64,000 nt of DNA from Sepioteuthis lessoniana (GCA_963585895.1 OY757917.1:100393601-100457600), one strand, 5' to 3'. Positions 34,740 through 46,404 are shown, counted from the first letter of the stretch. Notes: generated by a model from the sequence alone, not told the origin. A program made the numbers and translations.

Positions 34740-35430
34740 TTCTTATCATTTATTATTTTTGTTTTATTTGCATTTATTTTTATTCATTTTTTCCAATATT
34801 TCATTGAGGTTTTCCTTCATTTTTCTTTAATAATTTTTTTAATTATTTTGCATTTACTCAATTTTCCCACATGTAGTATCAAACAGCTTCTACTGGAGAT
34901 CAAGTGACAGAAGTTCTCTCTACACAACTGCGCTTTTTCAGAATTATTTGATGATTTTAACAATGGTCTTATTTTCTGAATGGTTTCAAATCTTCCTTGG
35001 ATTTCCACTTTTCTAATTAAAAAAAAAAAAGTCATGACAACTGCGTTCTAACAATAACGTGTGCAACTGTCATATTCATATTTTACAATTATTTTAGTTT
35101 TCTAGCAAAGGTCAGTCATTTTTCAGGCTTTCTCCTCTCAATTTCATTTTGTCGTTTGCGGAAACATTAATTTCATCTAATAGACAAATTTTCTTTTCTT
35201 ACTTTTTAATGATGAGATCTGACCTCCTAGAATGGACTGAGTGATCTTTCTGAATTTCAAGATCCTAAAGAATTTTTCTTTTTCAGGTTTCAAAGACAGA
35301 CTCTTGTTTGTGCCAATATCTTTGGTCTCTAGAGTATTTTATGATCATTAGTTTGTGCTCTTTCGGTTTTCATATATGTCATACCTAGTGGCTTTCACTT
35401 GAAACTGGACAATAGACTTCTTAATAATTT
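34740..35430 (-). mobile_element. LINE 3' tail fragment
   Basis: Minus-strand translation across stops: 'LKFRKITQSILGGQISSL'-type WDFxIQTDH region, 'SIRRSDLIIKK'-like, 'NVSANDKMKLRGESLKN', 'FARKLK' and 'NMNMTVAHVIVRT', then 'VEIQGRFETIQKIRPLLKSS'. It parallels the family at 7641-8016 (ARELKKLWNM, VIGA, GRVETIQTTALL). Dead. Confidence 0.55.
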
Positions 35431-35454
35431 TGCACTAGTATTTTTGATAATTTT

Positions 35455-35889
35455 AGTCATGTTGTTATCTGTATTATCATCATTTTAGTCTTTATGAGTT
35501 TTTGCACAAAATTTAATTGTTAATTTTTATTGAAGTCTGACTAGCAGCTAGTTTTCTCAGTTCTATATGACTCTTCTAAATATCTTCTAGCTTATCTCAG
35601 CATTACTATGGTGATGATGGTTGTCATTCTTCTTTAGATCCCTAGTTCTTCCATTTTCTAAATAAATTTTTCAGTACTGTTCTGACAACTCCAACAATGA
35701 TTGTCATCTTCATATTTCATAGTCTTTTCAGCTCTCAGGCTGAGTCCAAGTATTTATCCAATTTTCTTCTTTCCTTTCATTTTATTCAGTGATCTATTGA
35801 GATGGTGCAGTTTTTTAGGTGACAAGTTCTTTTCTCTTTATTAATTAAGACTCGATCTGGCTTTCTGATAGCAATCGGGTAATCCATTT

Positions 35890-35921
<32 letters not shown>
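35455..35921 (-). mobile_element. LINE 3' tail fragment, upstream copy, with (TAA)n
   Basis: 'DYPIAIRKPDRVLINKEKRT', 'RRKLDKYLDSA', 'ELKRL', 'NMKMTIIVGVVRTVLKNLF' on the minus strand, with a (TAA)n tract at 35896-35921 immediately on its 5' side. Together with 34740-35430 it forms a same-orientation pair, as at 7.4-8.0 kb. Confidence 0.6.
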
Positions 35922-35923
<2 letters not shown>

Positions 35924-36769
35924 ATTGCATAGAAGCATTGTTTCTTTAGTAATATTTTACTTGAGATATGACTTAGTTCTATCAGCCTCATCTATGAATA
36001 TAATTTATTGAAAGTCCTGCTATTGTTCTGAAGCTTTTTTGTTTTTGTTATTGCTGCACATTTACTCTCATGTTGTTTGTAATGGTGTAGTCAGGGTGCT
36101 TAATGGTTTTACACCCGGATTGTTTCCCTTCACTTCTCTCATTTTTCACAACCTCCCTTCATTTTTTCTAGGGCAAAAAAAGAACTGGGAAGCCTGAAAT
36201 AAAAGGGTGGAAGGATAAAGATCAATAAAAAATGAGTTAAGTTGCTACCCGGGTACATTGATTTTACTTGACTATTTCAGCCATTATTGTTATTATTTGA
36301 CTACTCTTTCTGTGGAATAGCTTTTTTTCTTTATTGTTTTTTTTGTTTGTTGGCAATTAATGAATTTGTCTTTTTTGTGACTGCCTGCCTAAAACCCCGT
36401 CCTTTCCCAAACCCTGTAAAAGAAACAACAATAACTGTCTTTTACTTCATTTGCAAAGAAAAAAAAAACAAGAAAAGAAAAATAAGAGTACCCCCACCAA
36501 AAAAACGAAAAAAAAAAAAACAAAAACAAAAAACAGTGAACAAGGATATTGAAATTATATTAGAGAGGCTGGAAATGGTGCCTGTAAAGTGCAGGGACTG
36601 AGCATACAGTATTTCGATAACATAATTACAGGTGTGGCAAATGAAATAAGTTAATTTGCCTGAATTGGTTACAAAAAATCTGTATGAAAAAAATAAAAGA
36701 TTGTAAATTATTCATTCAAAAGGCCCAATTGATCCATTCACGTGATGAAAAGACTAATATATACATACA

Positions 36770-36773
<4 letters not shown>
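35922..36773. other. No gene established
   Basis: A possible further LINE scrap ('ISSKILLKKQCFYAM', minus, about 35925-35975), then AT-rich sequence and A-rich runs at 36460-36535. Confidence 0.4.
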
Positions 36774-36835
<62 letters not shown>

Positions 36836-36895
36836 CGTGTGTGTGTGTGTGTGTGTGTGGCTGTGGGTGCGTGTGTGTAAGCGTTTGCATGTATA

Positions 36896-36928
<33 letters not shown>

Positions 36929-36970
36929 GAGATAAACAAAAGTGATAAACAGGAGTAATATTTCATAATA

Positions 36971-37002
<32 letters not shown>

Positions 37003-37034
37003 CAAAATCTTATACTATCTATCTATCTATCTAT
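36774..37034. repeat. Compound (AT)n(GT)n...(AT)n(TATC)n microsatellites
   Basis: Successive (AT)n, (GT)n, (AT)n, (AT)n and (CTAT)n blocks with short spacers. ORFs here encode only Tyr-Ile or Cys-Val repeats. Confidence 0.9.
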
Positions 37035-37361
37035 CGAAAAATTCCTTATATTGTAATGTTGCCAATTTAAATGGAACTGTGAATAGAATTTTGAATAAAA
37101 ACGTACAGTGACTTTTAAACATACACACATACATTCAAATACATACAAGCACATACACATGCCTAAGGTGCTACAAATAATTTGACCATGACAAAAAAAG
37201 AAAAAGAGTAAAAACAAATTAGATAACCTTCTCTCTTGGAGGTTGCGTCTCTTGTAGGCCGACACACAGGCTCGTAAAAATAAAAATTCCGGTTAAAATG
37301 TCAGTAAAAGCCTGTACTGTTTATATAGTTTGTGCTGTTCAAATTATACCAAACTTGGGTA

Positions 37362-37364
<3 letters not shown>
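37035..37364. other. No gene seen
   Basis: Unrecognised. Confidence 0.4.

Positions 37365-37421
<57 letters not shown>
37365..37421. repeat. (AT)n microsatellite
   Basis: About 28 AT units. Confidence 0.95.
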
Positions 37422-37426
<5 letters not shown>

Positions 37427-37477
37427 ATACCAATATCTATTTATATCATTCATCAAGGGAAGACCAAAAAGTTAATA

Positions 37478-37775
37478 AACCAGTTATGGGAACCTGAAGC
37501 CTGTGGGCCACATGCAGCCCGTTGTGTTTTTTTAATGGCACCCCCTAAGATTTCATTTTTCATAGAAAACGTGTGTTTATTGAAGAGGGAAAAAAAATCA
37601 ACTTTTTTCTATTTCTAAGGCAGATGCTTACAGATTTGGTCTTCTTCAGTGAAAATAGTGGAGGTACCTTCATAACGTAAAATTACCTAGAATTATATTG
37701 TCATGAGGCCCACCTGATGATGACCAATGTCTCATGTGGCCTGCTTCTTATAAAAGTTGCTCATGCCAGTCCTAG
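37478..37775. mobile_element. Possible non-autonomous hAT-type element
   Basis: The left part has 'cctgtgggccacatgcagcc', reminiscent of hAT terminal regions ('ggcccgcgggccacatg'). The right part has 'tctcatgtggcctgcttct' in inverse sense. Imperfect; no 8-bp duplication was confirmed. Confidence 0.3.
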
Positions 37776-37789
37776 ATCTCTGACAAAAA

Positions 37790-38797
37790 CATCCCAAAAT
37801 CCGTGAAATGCGTGTCTGAGAAATTACCTATCCATCTTCACATGTGTGCATGTCGCACTAATAAACAAAGTCTATGCCAACGGCACAATCATCACGTGCC
37901 AAAAATAATTACCCATCCATCTTTAGATTTGTGTCACTCATTCTGTTTTAAAAAAAACTCGGTTCATGACGCAACCGTCTCATTATGAGGAATCAGCGTC
38001 TGAAATTATTACGCGACTATATTTAGAATTATGCCTGTCACTCTAATTAGCAAATGCTAGACCTATGGAACAAATATCAAATAATCCAACTCCTATGTGT
38101 TTGAAATAAATATTCATCTATCTTGAGATTTAAGCGTGTCGATCTGTTAAGTAAATCAAAGACTTTTGGTACAACTACCCATCTTCACATTTATACCCGT
38201 TGAACAATATAGCAAAATATACAACCGTCTCATCATTACCCATCTATTTTAAGATATGTGCCTGCCATTCTAATTAAGAGGTTCAAGGGCTATGGCAAAA
38301 CCATCCCATAGTCGTGTACCTGTGTCTCTTAAATAATTACCCATCCATTTTCACATGTATACTTGTCACTTTATTTCGCAAATCCCATGCGTATAGGACA
38401 ACCATGGCACAATTCGGCATTTGCGTGTCTGGAATAATTACCAGTCAATCTTTAGATATATGCCTGTAACTATTTAGCAAATCCTAGGCATATGGCACGT
38501 CTGTCTGAAATAATTAAGCATAACTCTCGCTCAATTTAGCCTATGTCACAATCTTCTCATAATCCGAGATTCGCTTATCTTAATCACCCACCCATGTGTA
38601 TATTTTTACCTGTCACTCAGTTTAGAAAACTATGAGACTATAGCACAACTATAATATATAACACAACTATAATATATAACACAACTACAGCACATGATTA
38701 GGCATCTGTGTGTCTGAATCCGTATTGTGATGTGTGCCTCTCACTCTTTTGAGGAAATCCAACTCCTATGGATCAAGTATACCCTATGTGTCTGAAA
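37790..38797. repeat. Diverged satellite, block 1
   Basis: Units of variable length (about 70-105 bp) are recognised by recurring words: 'gtctgaaataattacccatc', 'ctttagatgtgtgcctgtc', 'actctatttagcaaatcc', 'tatggcacaaccatctcat' and 'aatccggcacctgcgtgtc'. Divergence between units is high. No ORF persists across units. Confidence 0.85.
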
Positions 38798-39362
38798 TCA
38801 TCATCATCATCATATCGCGCTGGTAGCACGGATATCCCTGACCCTCTCTCGCCACTCCTCCCTATCGTTCATCGCCCTAGGTAGGTCTTCAGGACAACAT
38901 CCTGTATCCTCACATAGCTGCTGAATGTACGTTCGAGCTGGTCGTCCTGCTTTTGCGCGGCCATGTGTGGGGATCCATAAGAGTACATCTCTTATGAGTT
39001 CATCTCTGCTTCTCCAGCAGTGTCCCGCATGTCTGGTTCGTCCAACTTGGACAGTTTTCGTGATAGGGGGTAGGTGGCCGTACAGTTGGTGTCTTGTGGG
39101 GTGTTGCTGCCAGGACTTGTTCAGGATTGCACGCAGCATTCTTGTGTAATTGCCATCTAGCTTCTTCTCCAGTCGTTTTGTTAGCGTCCATGTAGTGCAT
39201 CCATATAGCAGTATCGATGTGACCGCTGCCTGGAAGAAACTGCGTTTCATTTTATCGGTTAGGTCTGATTTCCATATAATCGATAGCCTATTGATAGCTG
39301 TCCATGCTTTCGTTAACCTCGTTTCGATGTCCTTTTCGGTTGATTCGACGCTGCCTCCTAAC
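38798..39362 (-). mobile_element. RTE-like LINE, 5'-truncated, open frame (copy 6)
   Basis: The youngest-looking copy. The minus strand is open from about 39360 to the stop after 38810: 'GGSVESTEKDIETRLTKAWT', 'AINRLSIIWKSDLTDKMKRS', 'YGCTTWTLTKRLEKKLDGNY', 'RTRHAGHCWRSRDELIRDVL', 'GRAKAGRPARTYIQQLCED' and 'RVRDIRATSAI'. Then comes (TGA)n at 38798-38812. It encodes only the region C-terminal to the RT palm, so it has no catalytic residues. It is inserted inside the satellite, with array sequence on both sides. Confidence 0.88.
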
Positions 39363-39365
39363 TAC

Positions 39366-41231
39366 ATATAATCGGGTAGCTATGGTCTGATATAATTACC
39401 AGTCTACTTTAGCCGGCCCTGCACTTATCGCACAACCATTCATGTTTCAGCACATGTGTGCCTGAAATAATTACCTATCCATCTTTATATGCATAACTAT
39501 CACGACTATCTACTTAGCCGTTCGTAAAACCATCTCATGAATAGATACCTGCTTGTTTGAAATAATTACCCATCTGACTTAAGAATTGAGTCTGTCACTC
39601 TATAAGTGCCTACCAAACTATTCAGAAAATTGTATGCCTGTGTCAGAACCATGCCATAATCCGGTACTTGCGCGTCTGAAATAATTACGTGGAGTAATTT
39701 AGATGAGTCTCTGTGGCTCTTATTTAGCAAATCATAGCCCTATGGAACAAACATTCAATAACCTGGTATTTGTGTATCTGAAATAATTACCTATCCATCG
39801 CCAGAAGAGTGTCTGTAGTTCTTATTTAGTAAATCCGAGGCCAAAAGAAAAAAAAATAAATAGATAAATAAAAATAAGATGTGTGCTTGTCACTGCATTT
39901 AGCCTATTTCACAACTATCTTATAATTCTGTCTTGTTTTTATGAAATAATTACCGATCCATTCTAATATGAAATAATTACCGATCCAGTCTCATATGAGT
40001 TCCTTAATCAAATTTAGAGCGTATAGAACAGGCGTCCGATAATCCAGCATTTGTTCTTATTCTAGCATATAGAATAAACACTCGATAATTCTGCGATTAT
40101 CGGATGTTTGAAATAATTACTCATATCCTTTACATGTAAACCTTTCTCTATTTATCCCATGGCACAACTATCTTCAGCCTTCCCTATTTAGATGAGTGCC
40201 TATCATTCTGTTTTTTACAAATCCTATATCTGTGGAATAAAAATCCGATAATCTGGTATATACGGGTCTGAAATAATTGTCTATCCTTATTTAAATATGT
40301 TCCTGTATCCCTGTTAAGCAAATAGAAAAAAAACATCTAATGATCTGTCACCGGCATGCTTAAGATAATTATCGAGCTATGTTTTTGACGAGGGACTGTG
40401 CCTTTTATTAAGCGAATCCTTGGCATATAAAACAAATATCCAATAATCTGGCACCTGCGTGTCTGAATTAATTACCCATACCTCTTTAGATGGCACAAAT
40501 ATCTCATAATTCGGCTCCTCCTTTGCTGAAGTAAATACTCATTCATGTTTAGATGAGGGCCAGTGGCTCTTAGCAAATGCAGCACCAATGAAAAAAACAT
40601 CAGATAATCCGCCATGCGTGTGTCTTAAATAATTACCCATCTATCTTTAGATTTGCACCTGTCATTTTATTTAGCCTATGGCACAACCATGACATAATTC
40701 GGCTCCTGTTTTGTGAAACAATAAAAGGTATGAGTACCAATGGCTCTTTTTTGGCAAATACAGGGCCAATGCAACAAACATCATATTATTCGGCTCCTGC
40801 GTGTCTGAAATGATTGCACAACCATCTTCAGGTCTATGAATATTGGTTTATCATCTACTTTTGGCGCCACCATTACATAATCCGGCTCTTGCCTGTCTAA
40901 AACAATTATCCATCTATCGTTACACGAGATTGTGTGGCTCTTTTTTTAGCAAATCCTGAGTTTATGGGTAGAACTTCCGATAATCCGGCGCCTATGTGTC
41001 TGAAATAACAACCTGTCCATGAGTAGATGTGTATTTGTGTGCCTTTTATTTAGCGAATCGTTGGTTTGTGGAACAAAAATTGGAGAATACGTCTCTGAAA
41101 TAATCAGATGTGTTCCTGGAGCTTTATTTAGCTCATGGCACAACCATATCAACCTATGGAAAAAATCCAATAATTTGGTACCTTCGAGTACCATCAATCT
41201 TTTGATATGAACATATTGTTCTATTTAGCCT
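39366..41231. repeat. Diverged satellite, block 2
   Basis: Same recurring words as block 1. Some units are shortened, and an A-rich insertion lies at 39846-39880. Confidence 0.85.
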
Positions 41232-41244
41232 ATAACACAGCCAT

Positions 41245-41507
41245 GGTGTAATGGTTATCGTCGTAGGAATTGGACACGACGATACGAGTTCAAATCATTT
41301 CACATAGCACTAATACCCTTGGGAAAGGTATGAATCCAATTATTCTCCCTCCAGCTATGGGTAAATAGTAGGACAGATTAGGTTCTTCAGCCTTGGTGAG
41401 GCAACTAGTCTAGGAGAAGGAAAACTCTGAATTAAAACTTGTTAAACTCCGCTTAAAAACTGACCTTGTGTCATATCCTGCCCGAGCGGAGGGGTTGGGT
41501 AAATATG
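41245..41507 (+). mobile_element. SINE B, full length, perfect target-site duplication in the satellite
   Basis: Flanked by 'ataacacagccat' at 41232-41244 and 41508-41520, perfect over 13 bp and derived from a satellite unit. Head 'ggtgtaatggttatcgtcg', box B 'gagttcaaatca', tail ending 'ggggttgggtaaatatg'. Confidence 0.93.
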
Positions 41508-41520
41508 ATAACACAGCCAT

Positions 41521-41995
41521 TTCATAATCTGGCTATGCTCATCTGAAATAGTTACACACTTTTCTTTTGGTGAGTGTCAGTGGCACATCATAGGCCTAGT
41601 GTGCATTTCAATCTATTTAGCTGGGTCTAGTCTAATGACATAAGCATTCCGTAATCAGTCACCTGCATGTCTGAAATAATTACCCATCCATCTTTTAATG
41701 TGTACTAGTTACTCTATTTAGTCGGTGCTCGACCTATCGTATTACCCTCCCATATCCAGCAACTTCGTGTCTGAAAGAATGATCCATCAATCTTTAGATG
41801 TGTGTTTGTTGCTCTATTTAGTTGGTCCTAGTCTTATATCACAACCATCTAATAATCCGGCTCATACGTGTTGGAAATATTTTCCAAACCTTTAGATGTG
41901 TTGTTGTTGATCTATTTAAAAAATCCTTGTCTTATATGACAAACATTTCATAATTTGGCATCTGTGTGTCAGAAATAATTACCCGTCCATAATAA
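41521..41995. repeat. Diverged satellite, block 3
   Basis: Continuation of the array, ending about 41995 just before a (GAT)n tract (42010-42024). Confidence 0.8.
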
Positions 41996-42435
41996 TTTTT
42001 AGTATTATGTTGATGATGATGATGATTTTAGATTATAAAATATGATGATTCATCCTCTCTCACTTGTGTATAGGCCATATCAAAGTTCAGCTAACAACTA
42101 TGTATTAATCTAGAGACTTATTTAAATTTTTCAATTTTAAAATTTAAAATTCAAATGATGATGTGTGGACAAGTGAGCCACTTATATAATAAAGTGACGA
42201 GTCTGTTCTCATCACTTCCATGTGTTAGTTTTTAATACAAAATTATATCCACATAAAAGAAGCGAGATATACTAAATGTATATTTTTTCTTATATAGTTA
42301 ATATTGGTAAAAATTTTACTCTGTGGTAGAGAATTAAAAAAATTGTCTCAATACTTCGTGTTCAAAATCATGTAAGCATAGCATCTTTCCATTTCACCAG
42401 TTCTATCTGACTTCTTATTTCCTAAACTGAAAATT
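41996..42435. other. No gene seen
   Basis: AT-rich, with a short (GAT)n at 42010-42024. Confidence 0.45.
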
Positions 42436-42850
42436 TTTCTCGAGGGTAAACGTTTATGGATAGGAAGGGCATTAGAGGGACTTCAGTCCTACTACTGAGC
42501 CTAGACATACTTTGGCCAGCCGTGTCTCCTGGTGCGCAGTGCAGGTCGGGTGTGTCTTGGTTTTAGTGGTACTTGATCAAGGCTGCCTGATATTGGTGAT
42601 AGGGAAGTCCAGCATTCGTTCCATGTGGCTGGGACCGACACAACTTCGGACTCAGGGGGCCATCCCCCTGGCTCTTACTTGCTTCGGCAGGGCTCGGTTT
42701 ATCGTCTGTTGCTTGAGGTGCCCCCTTTTTTAGGGGAATACCGACGAGGACGAAGGCACTTTTGGAGCCGCCGAGTATGTCTGAGCTAAGGCCCTGCACC
42801 TGGCTCTCACATTAAAAAGGCCTTGTGCAATACTTTGGCATGGTGGGATG
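42436..42850. other. G+C-rich block of unknown nature
   Basis: Markedly richer in G+C than its surroundings, with abrupt edges. The longest ORFs are 73 codons (plus, 42512-42733) and 78 codons (minus, 42563-42799). The minus one is rich in Pro, Ser and Lys but has no domain I recognise, and both strands are equally open, so coding is not supported. Possibly an inserted mobile element or a structured repeat. Confidence 0.4.
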
Positions 42851-42914
42851 CCAAACAAATAACGGGAGGACATCAGAAGAAGTACAATAGTGTGGCTTTA
42901 CACCAAATTAAAAG

Positions 42915-43060
42915 AAAAGGTTTAACCAATAGAAAACTTGAGGAAATAAGTGTATTGAATGCCAAGGATACTATTTGAAAGAAAATGTTTCATTTATTGT
43001 TAATTTCTGTGTTGGTAAATACAGCTTCAGTCTTGATACTTTTTGAACACAAATACACAC
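42915..43060 (+). mobile_element. Mariner-type transposase tail
   Basis: 'FNQ', 'KT', 'NKCIECQGYYLKENVSF', a stop, then 'cttgatactttttgaacac' at about 43034-43052. Same order as the minus copy at 19360-19500. Confidence 0.5.
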
Positions 43061-43242
43061 ACAGATACAGAGAGCACCTATTGTAGATGAGCAATTTCTG
43101 AAAGGATATTTAAACTCCTATTATGAAAGCCCTACAATAGAAATGGCAACACTTAACATCTGCCCGTCTGTTGATTGTGGAAACACATGAAATCCAAAAT
43201 AATTGGAGAGTAGCACGGGACTACAATTATTCCCTAGTACAT

Positions 43243-43245
43243 TGG

Positions 43246-43283
<38 letters not shown>

Positions 43284-43375
43284 TAATATTAAAGCACTTG
43301 CTAACACTTTCCTTACAAATATTTTATCACTTGTTATAATTACTCTGTCTATCTGTCTGTCTTTCACTCTTTCTT

Positions 43376-43428
<53 letters not shown>

Positions 43429-43477
43429 TTACATGATTTTTTTTTATCTCAGAAATGCAGAGTGTCCCAAGACTTTT
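43243..43477. repeat. Microsatellites and a Tc1-type terminal repeat scrap
   Basis: (AT)n at 43243-43281, and (CT)n(AT)n at 43374-43428. 'gaaatgcagagtgtcccaag' followed by 'actttttac' at 43452-43480 resembles the Tc1-like ends at 54247-54273 and 57345-57373. Confidence 0.6.
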
Positions 43478-43529
43478 TACTTGTAGTTCAAACACACTCA
43501 CAAACACGCACACATGCACCAGCCCAGTC

Positions 43530-44312
43530 GCTTGGGCCTGTAGATTATGTCGACTGCATCTCTGCTGAGAGGTAAGCTCCCCACCTAACGAGTGTTCTGA
43601 TATGACGATGATCCATCTGATGATGAGGCTCTAGTACTGGACTTTGGGAAATGTGGAGTACCTGTTCATCGCCATTATTCTCTGGTTCACTCTGGCTCAG
43701 AGTGGTGGTGCCTGTTGTGGTCCCATCTATAGATCAGATAGAACTGTTTAGCCATTTAACTGTGTGCAAACAAAAGATCGTTGTTAGTGGTAGATAGCGA
43801 TGCTTGAAACCATTTAACAGTGTTCAAATAAAACTGTTGTAGATAACAATACTTGAATCTATTTAAGTGTGTACAAACAAATGATTAATACTAAATAGAA
43901 TTACGCGAGTAAGATATGAATACTTAAAACTATTTAAGTGAGTGCAAAAATAGAATAATTGACATTACATAACAATCCTTGGAACCATTTAACTGTGTCC
44001 AAATGAATGGATAGTGTTGAATAGAATTATCAGTGTTAAATGGCAATACTTGAAATCATTGGGCTTTAACAATAGCAATATTTGTGAACAAAGAATTTAG
44101 ATTTAACTTTTATAAGAATAAGATTACCTACAAACTATTTACTAGCAAATCTTAATTTTTAACTGCGTACAAAGAAATGAGCCTCTGGCTCGTTTAGAAA
44201 TGTTAACGACAAAATATTTGTTTACAAATTACATATATATATATATATATATATAATTTGGCATTTAATAACCCACAAGGGTTGATATGCCATAAAACCC
44301 AGCTAACCAACC
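43530..44312 (+). repeat. Composite repeat C, long copy
   Basis: Head 43535-43745 ('ctgcatctctgctgagaggt' and 'ttcactctggctcagagtgg'), sub-repeated AT-rich body with 'accatttaactgtgt' units, and tail stem-loop at 44262-44300. An (AT)n tract occupies 44231-44255 just before the tail. Confidence 0.75.
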
Positions 44313-44575
44313 TTAACTGAGTGCTAGGAAATGACTGAAGTAAAATAAAATAGTTAGTGTTACATTGCTGTAATTGAAACAATTTAATTGTATGCAAAAT
44401 AAGATTAATAGTAAACAGAATTAACTCTGTCTCGTTTAAAAATGCTACCTCCAAAATATGAGTTTACAAATCATATATATTTGATATACATGTATAAACA
44501 TGAATTATCATTATATAGCCAACAAGGGATGATATTTCATAACCTTCCCTATATATATATATATATATATATATA

Positions 44576-44672
44576 TTACAACGGAGTATGGTTGTCACTA
44601 TTTCACTTGGGTTTGTGGCAGACCAAATGCGGTATAATTTGGAGATTGCTCAATATCTGTGATAGAGCTATT
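44576..44672 (+). repeat. Short interspersed repeat H
   Basis: 'gtatggttgtcactatttca' and 'accaaatgcggtataatttg' are found in inverse orientation at 57785-57882. Confidence 0.75.
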
Positions 44673-44679
44673 ATATAAT

Positions 44680-44680
44680 G

Positions 44681-44727
<47 letters not shown>

Positions 44728-44733
44728 AAGATA
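44680..44733. repeat. (AT)n(AG)n microsatellite
   Basis: (AT)n runs into (AG)n. Confidence 0.9.
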
Positions 44734-44813
44734 TATACTCTCCTACCCCTGTAGGTTTGAGTTTTCCGGCGAATGAAGTAATCGTGTTGCCATTAGCGTT
44801 TATTGCAAGTCTC

Positions 44814-45052
44814 TTCATATATGAATTGAGGTCTCGGTAGCCGTTAAACGGATGTATGTAAACAATAGTAATTGTGATTCATAACCGTTTAAAATTTACT
44901 TCGCAGCTACTGGCTCCTCGTGGCTGAAGGGTTAGGGGCTTGGATTGGCGTTTGAGTCAACCAGGTTTCGATCCCAGCAACGGGAAACTAATATGTCAAG
45001 CCACACTGATGAGTTCTGATAGAACGAAACAGATTTGTCTGTGGATGACTAT
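44814..45052 (+). mobile_element. SINE F
   Basis: A head region 'gaggtctcggtagccgttaa', then tRNA-like 'cctcgtggctgaagggttag' (box A) and 'aggtttcgatcccag' (box B), then 'cacactgatgagttctgata' and 'gaacgaaacagatttgtctg'. A minus copy lies at 53518-53775. Confidence 0.75.
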
Positions 45053-45068
45053 ATATATATATTTATAT

Positions 45069-45354
45069 ATATCATATTTACCAACCCCTCCGCTCGGGCA
45101 GGATAGACACAAGGTCAATTTTTTAAGCGGAGTTTAACAAGTTTTAATTCAGAGTTTTCCTTCTCCTAGACTAGTTGCCTCACCAAAGCTGAAGAACCTA
45201 GTCTGTCCTACTATTTACCCATAGCTGGAGGGAGAATAATTGGATTCATACCTTTCCCAAGGGTATTAGTGCTATGTGAAATGCAATCAGTCTCGTCCAG
45301 GATTTGAACTCGTGTCGCCGTGTCCATTTCCAGCGAGGATAACCATTACGCCAT
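45069..45354 (-). mobile_element. SINE B, near full length
   Basis: 'accaacccctccgctcgggc' to 'gataaccattacgccat'; minus-strand box B 'gagttcaaatcctgg'. It sits next to an (AT)n tract; no clear duplication. Confidence 0.85.
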
Positions 45355-45965
45355 AGATGGATGCATGGATGCTTATCTGCGACGATTGGTTTCATGCTGT
45401 TTTTATAATACAATCATCAGGCAGAGAAAGAAATATTTTAGAGAAATCGAAAAATACTGTCAAAAGAATATTTACGATAAAATTGCGTATAACTCTTTTT
45501 GTGTGTATATGTGTATGTGTAGATTATATTTGCGTATTGTTGCGTATGATCGTATATGTGATTGTTAGTATGTGTGTGTGTATGAGGATATATACCCTGC
45601 GTGGCAGATTTGAGGTTTTCTCCTGAATATACGTGTAGGGATGTGTAGCGGAAGTCGCAAGACAGTTGAGGATCTGGGCGAATAAAAATAAATTGTGTGT
45701 AGTGGTGATTTTAACTAAGGAACAAATTTATCATCAACATTGCATTATGGAGAAAATGAATTTTTTGGTTTGACATGTAAGTATAAAAGACGGAAATGGA
45801 TGCTGGATCTAAAACTTAGGAATAATGGGTAAGGTGAGAATATCAAAGTGTTAAGAGACTTGGTATATTGTATTATGGAGTATTATGCAATACTAGTATT
45901 TGTATGTTGGAATATGTTCTATCTTAAAATGCAAAAAATAATTTGTATCAGTTACCTATGTTGTG
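45355..45965. other. No gene established
   Basis: Two overlapping plus-strand ORFs of 80-90 codons have no recognisable motif and are low-complexity at their ends. Confidence 0.4.
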
Positions 45966-46224
45966 TTAATGCTCATTGGCCCAGTGAGTAGAGTGTTCGC
46001 CTATGGTCAGGGAGACCTGGGTTCAATCCCAGGTAGATTCGTACCAAAGACTTTAAAAATGATATCTCCTTGCTTAACACTCAGCAATATAAGGTACGTA
46101 TCAAGGGTAAAATGGAGCAATCCTGGGAGAGGAGTAGCGCCCTCCCCTACACCTCAGTGTAGTAGCTATTGAAAAGGGAGCCTTCTGGTCGCCCTCGACT
46201 ACGATCGCCTACTTTACTTTTACT
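45966..46224 (+). mobile_element. SINE E, full length
   Basis: 'ggcccagtgagtagagtgtt' (box A-like), 'gggttcaatcccagg' (box B), 'cttgcttaacactcagcaat', 'gagtagcgccctcccctaca', 'gccctcgactacgatcgcc', ending 'actttacttttactta'. Confidence 0.85.
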
Positions 46225-46404
46225 TATATTACGTATACACTTAAATAATCTATGATGGTATGTATGTAAGAAATATGGTAAATATTCAGACGTACTTACC
46301 ATCATAAATTACAATAACATATACGCAATATAATATTAACACAATATAGACAACAAATATAAACTTGGCTTTTAGTTAGTATATATATATATATGTATAT
46401 ATAG

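Noticed and set aside
36287..36601. 104-codon plus-strand ORF with a Lys-rich end
   Set aside because: The hydrophobic start and poly-Lys end come from T-rich and A-rich runs; no motif.
36684..37006. Several ORFs of Tyr-Ile, His-Thr or Cys-Val repeats (also near 16.1, 16.4, 20.7, 52.1, 58.0 and 62.7 kb)
   Set aside because: They are translations of (AT)n, (CA)n or (GT)n microsatellites.
42512..42799. Opposing 73- and 78-codon ORFs in the G+C-rich block
   Set aside because: Both strands are open because G+C richness removes stops; no domain recognised.
45320..45626. Two overlapping 82- and 89-codon ORFs
   Set aside because: They start inside a SINE B remnant, have no motif, and end in low-complexity sequence.
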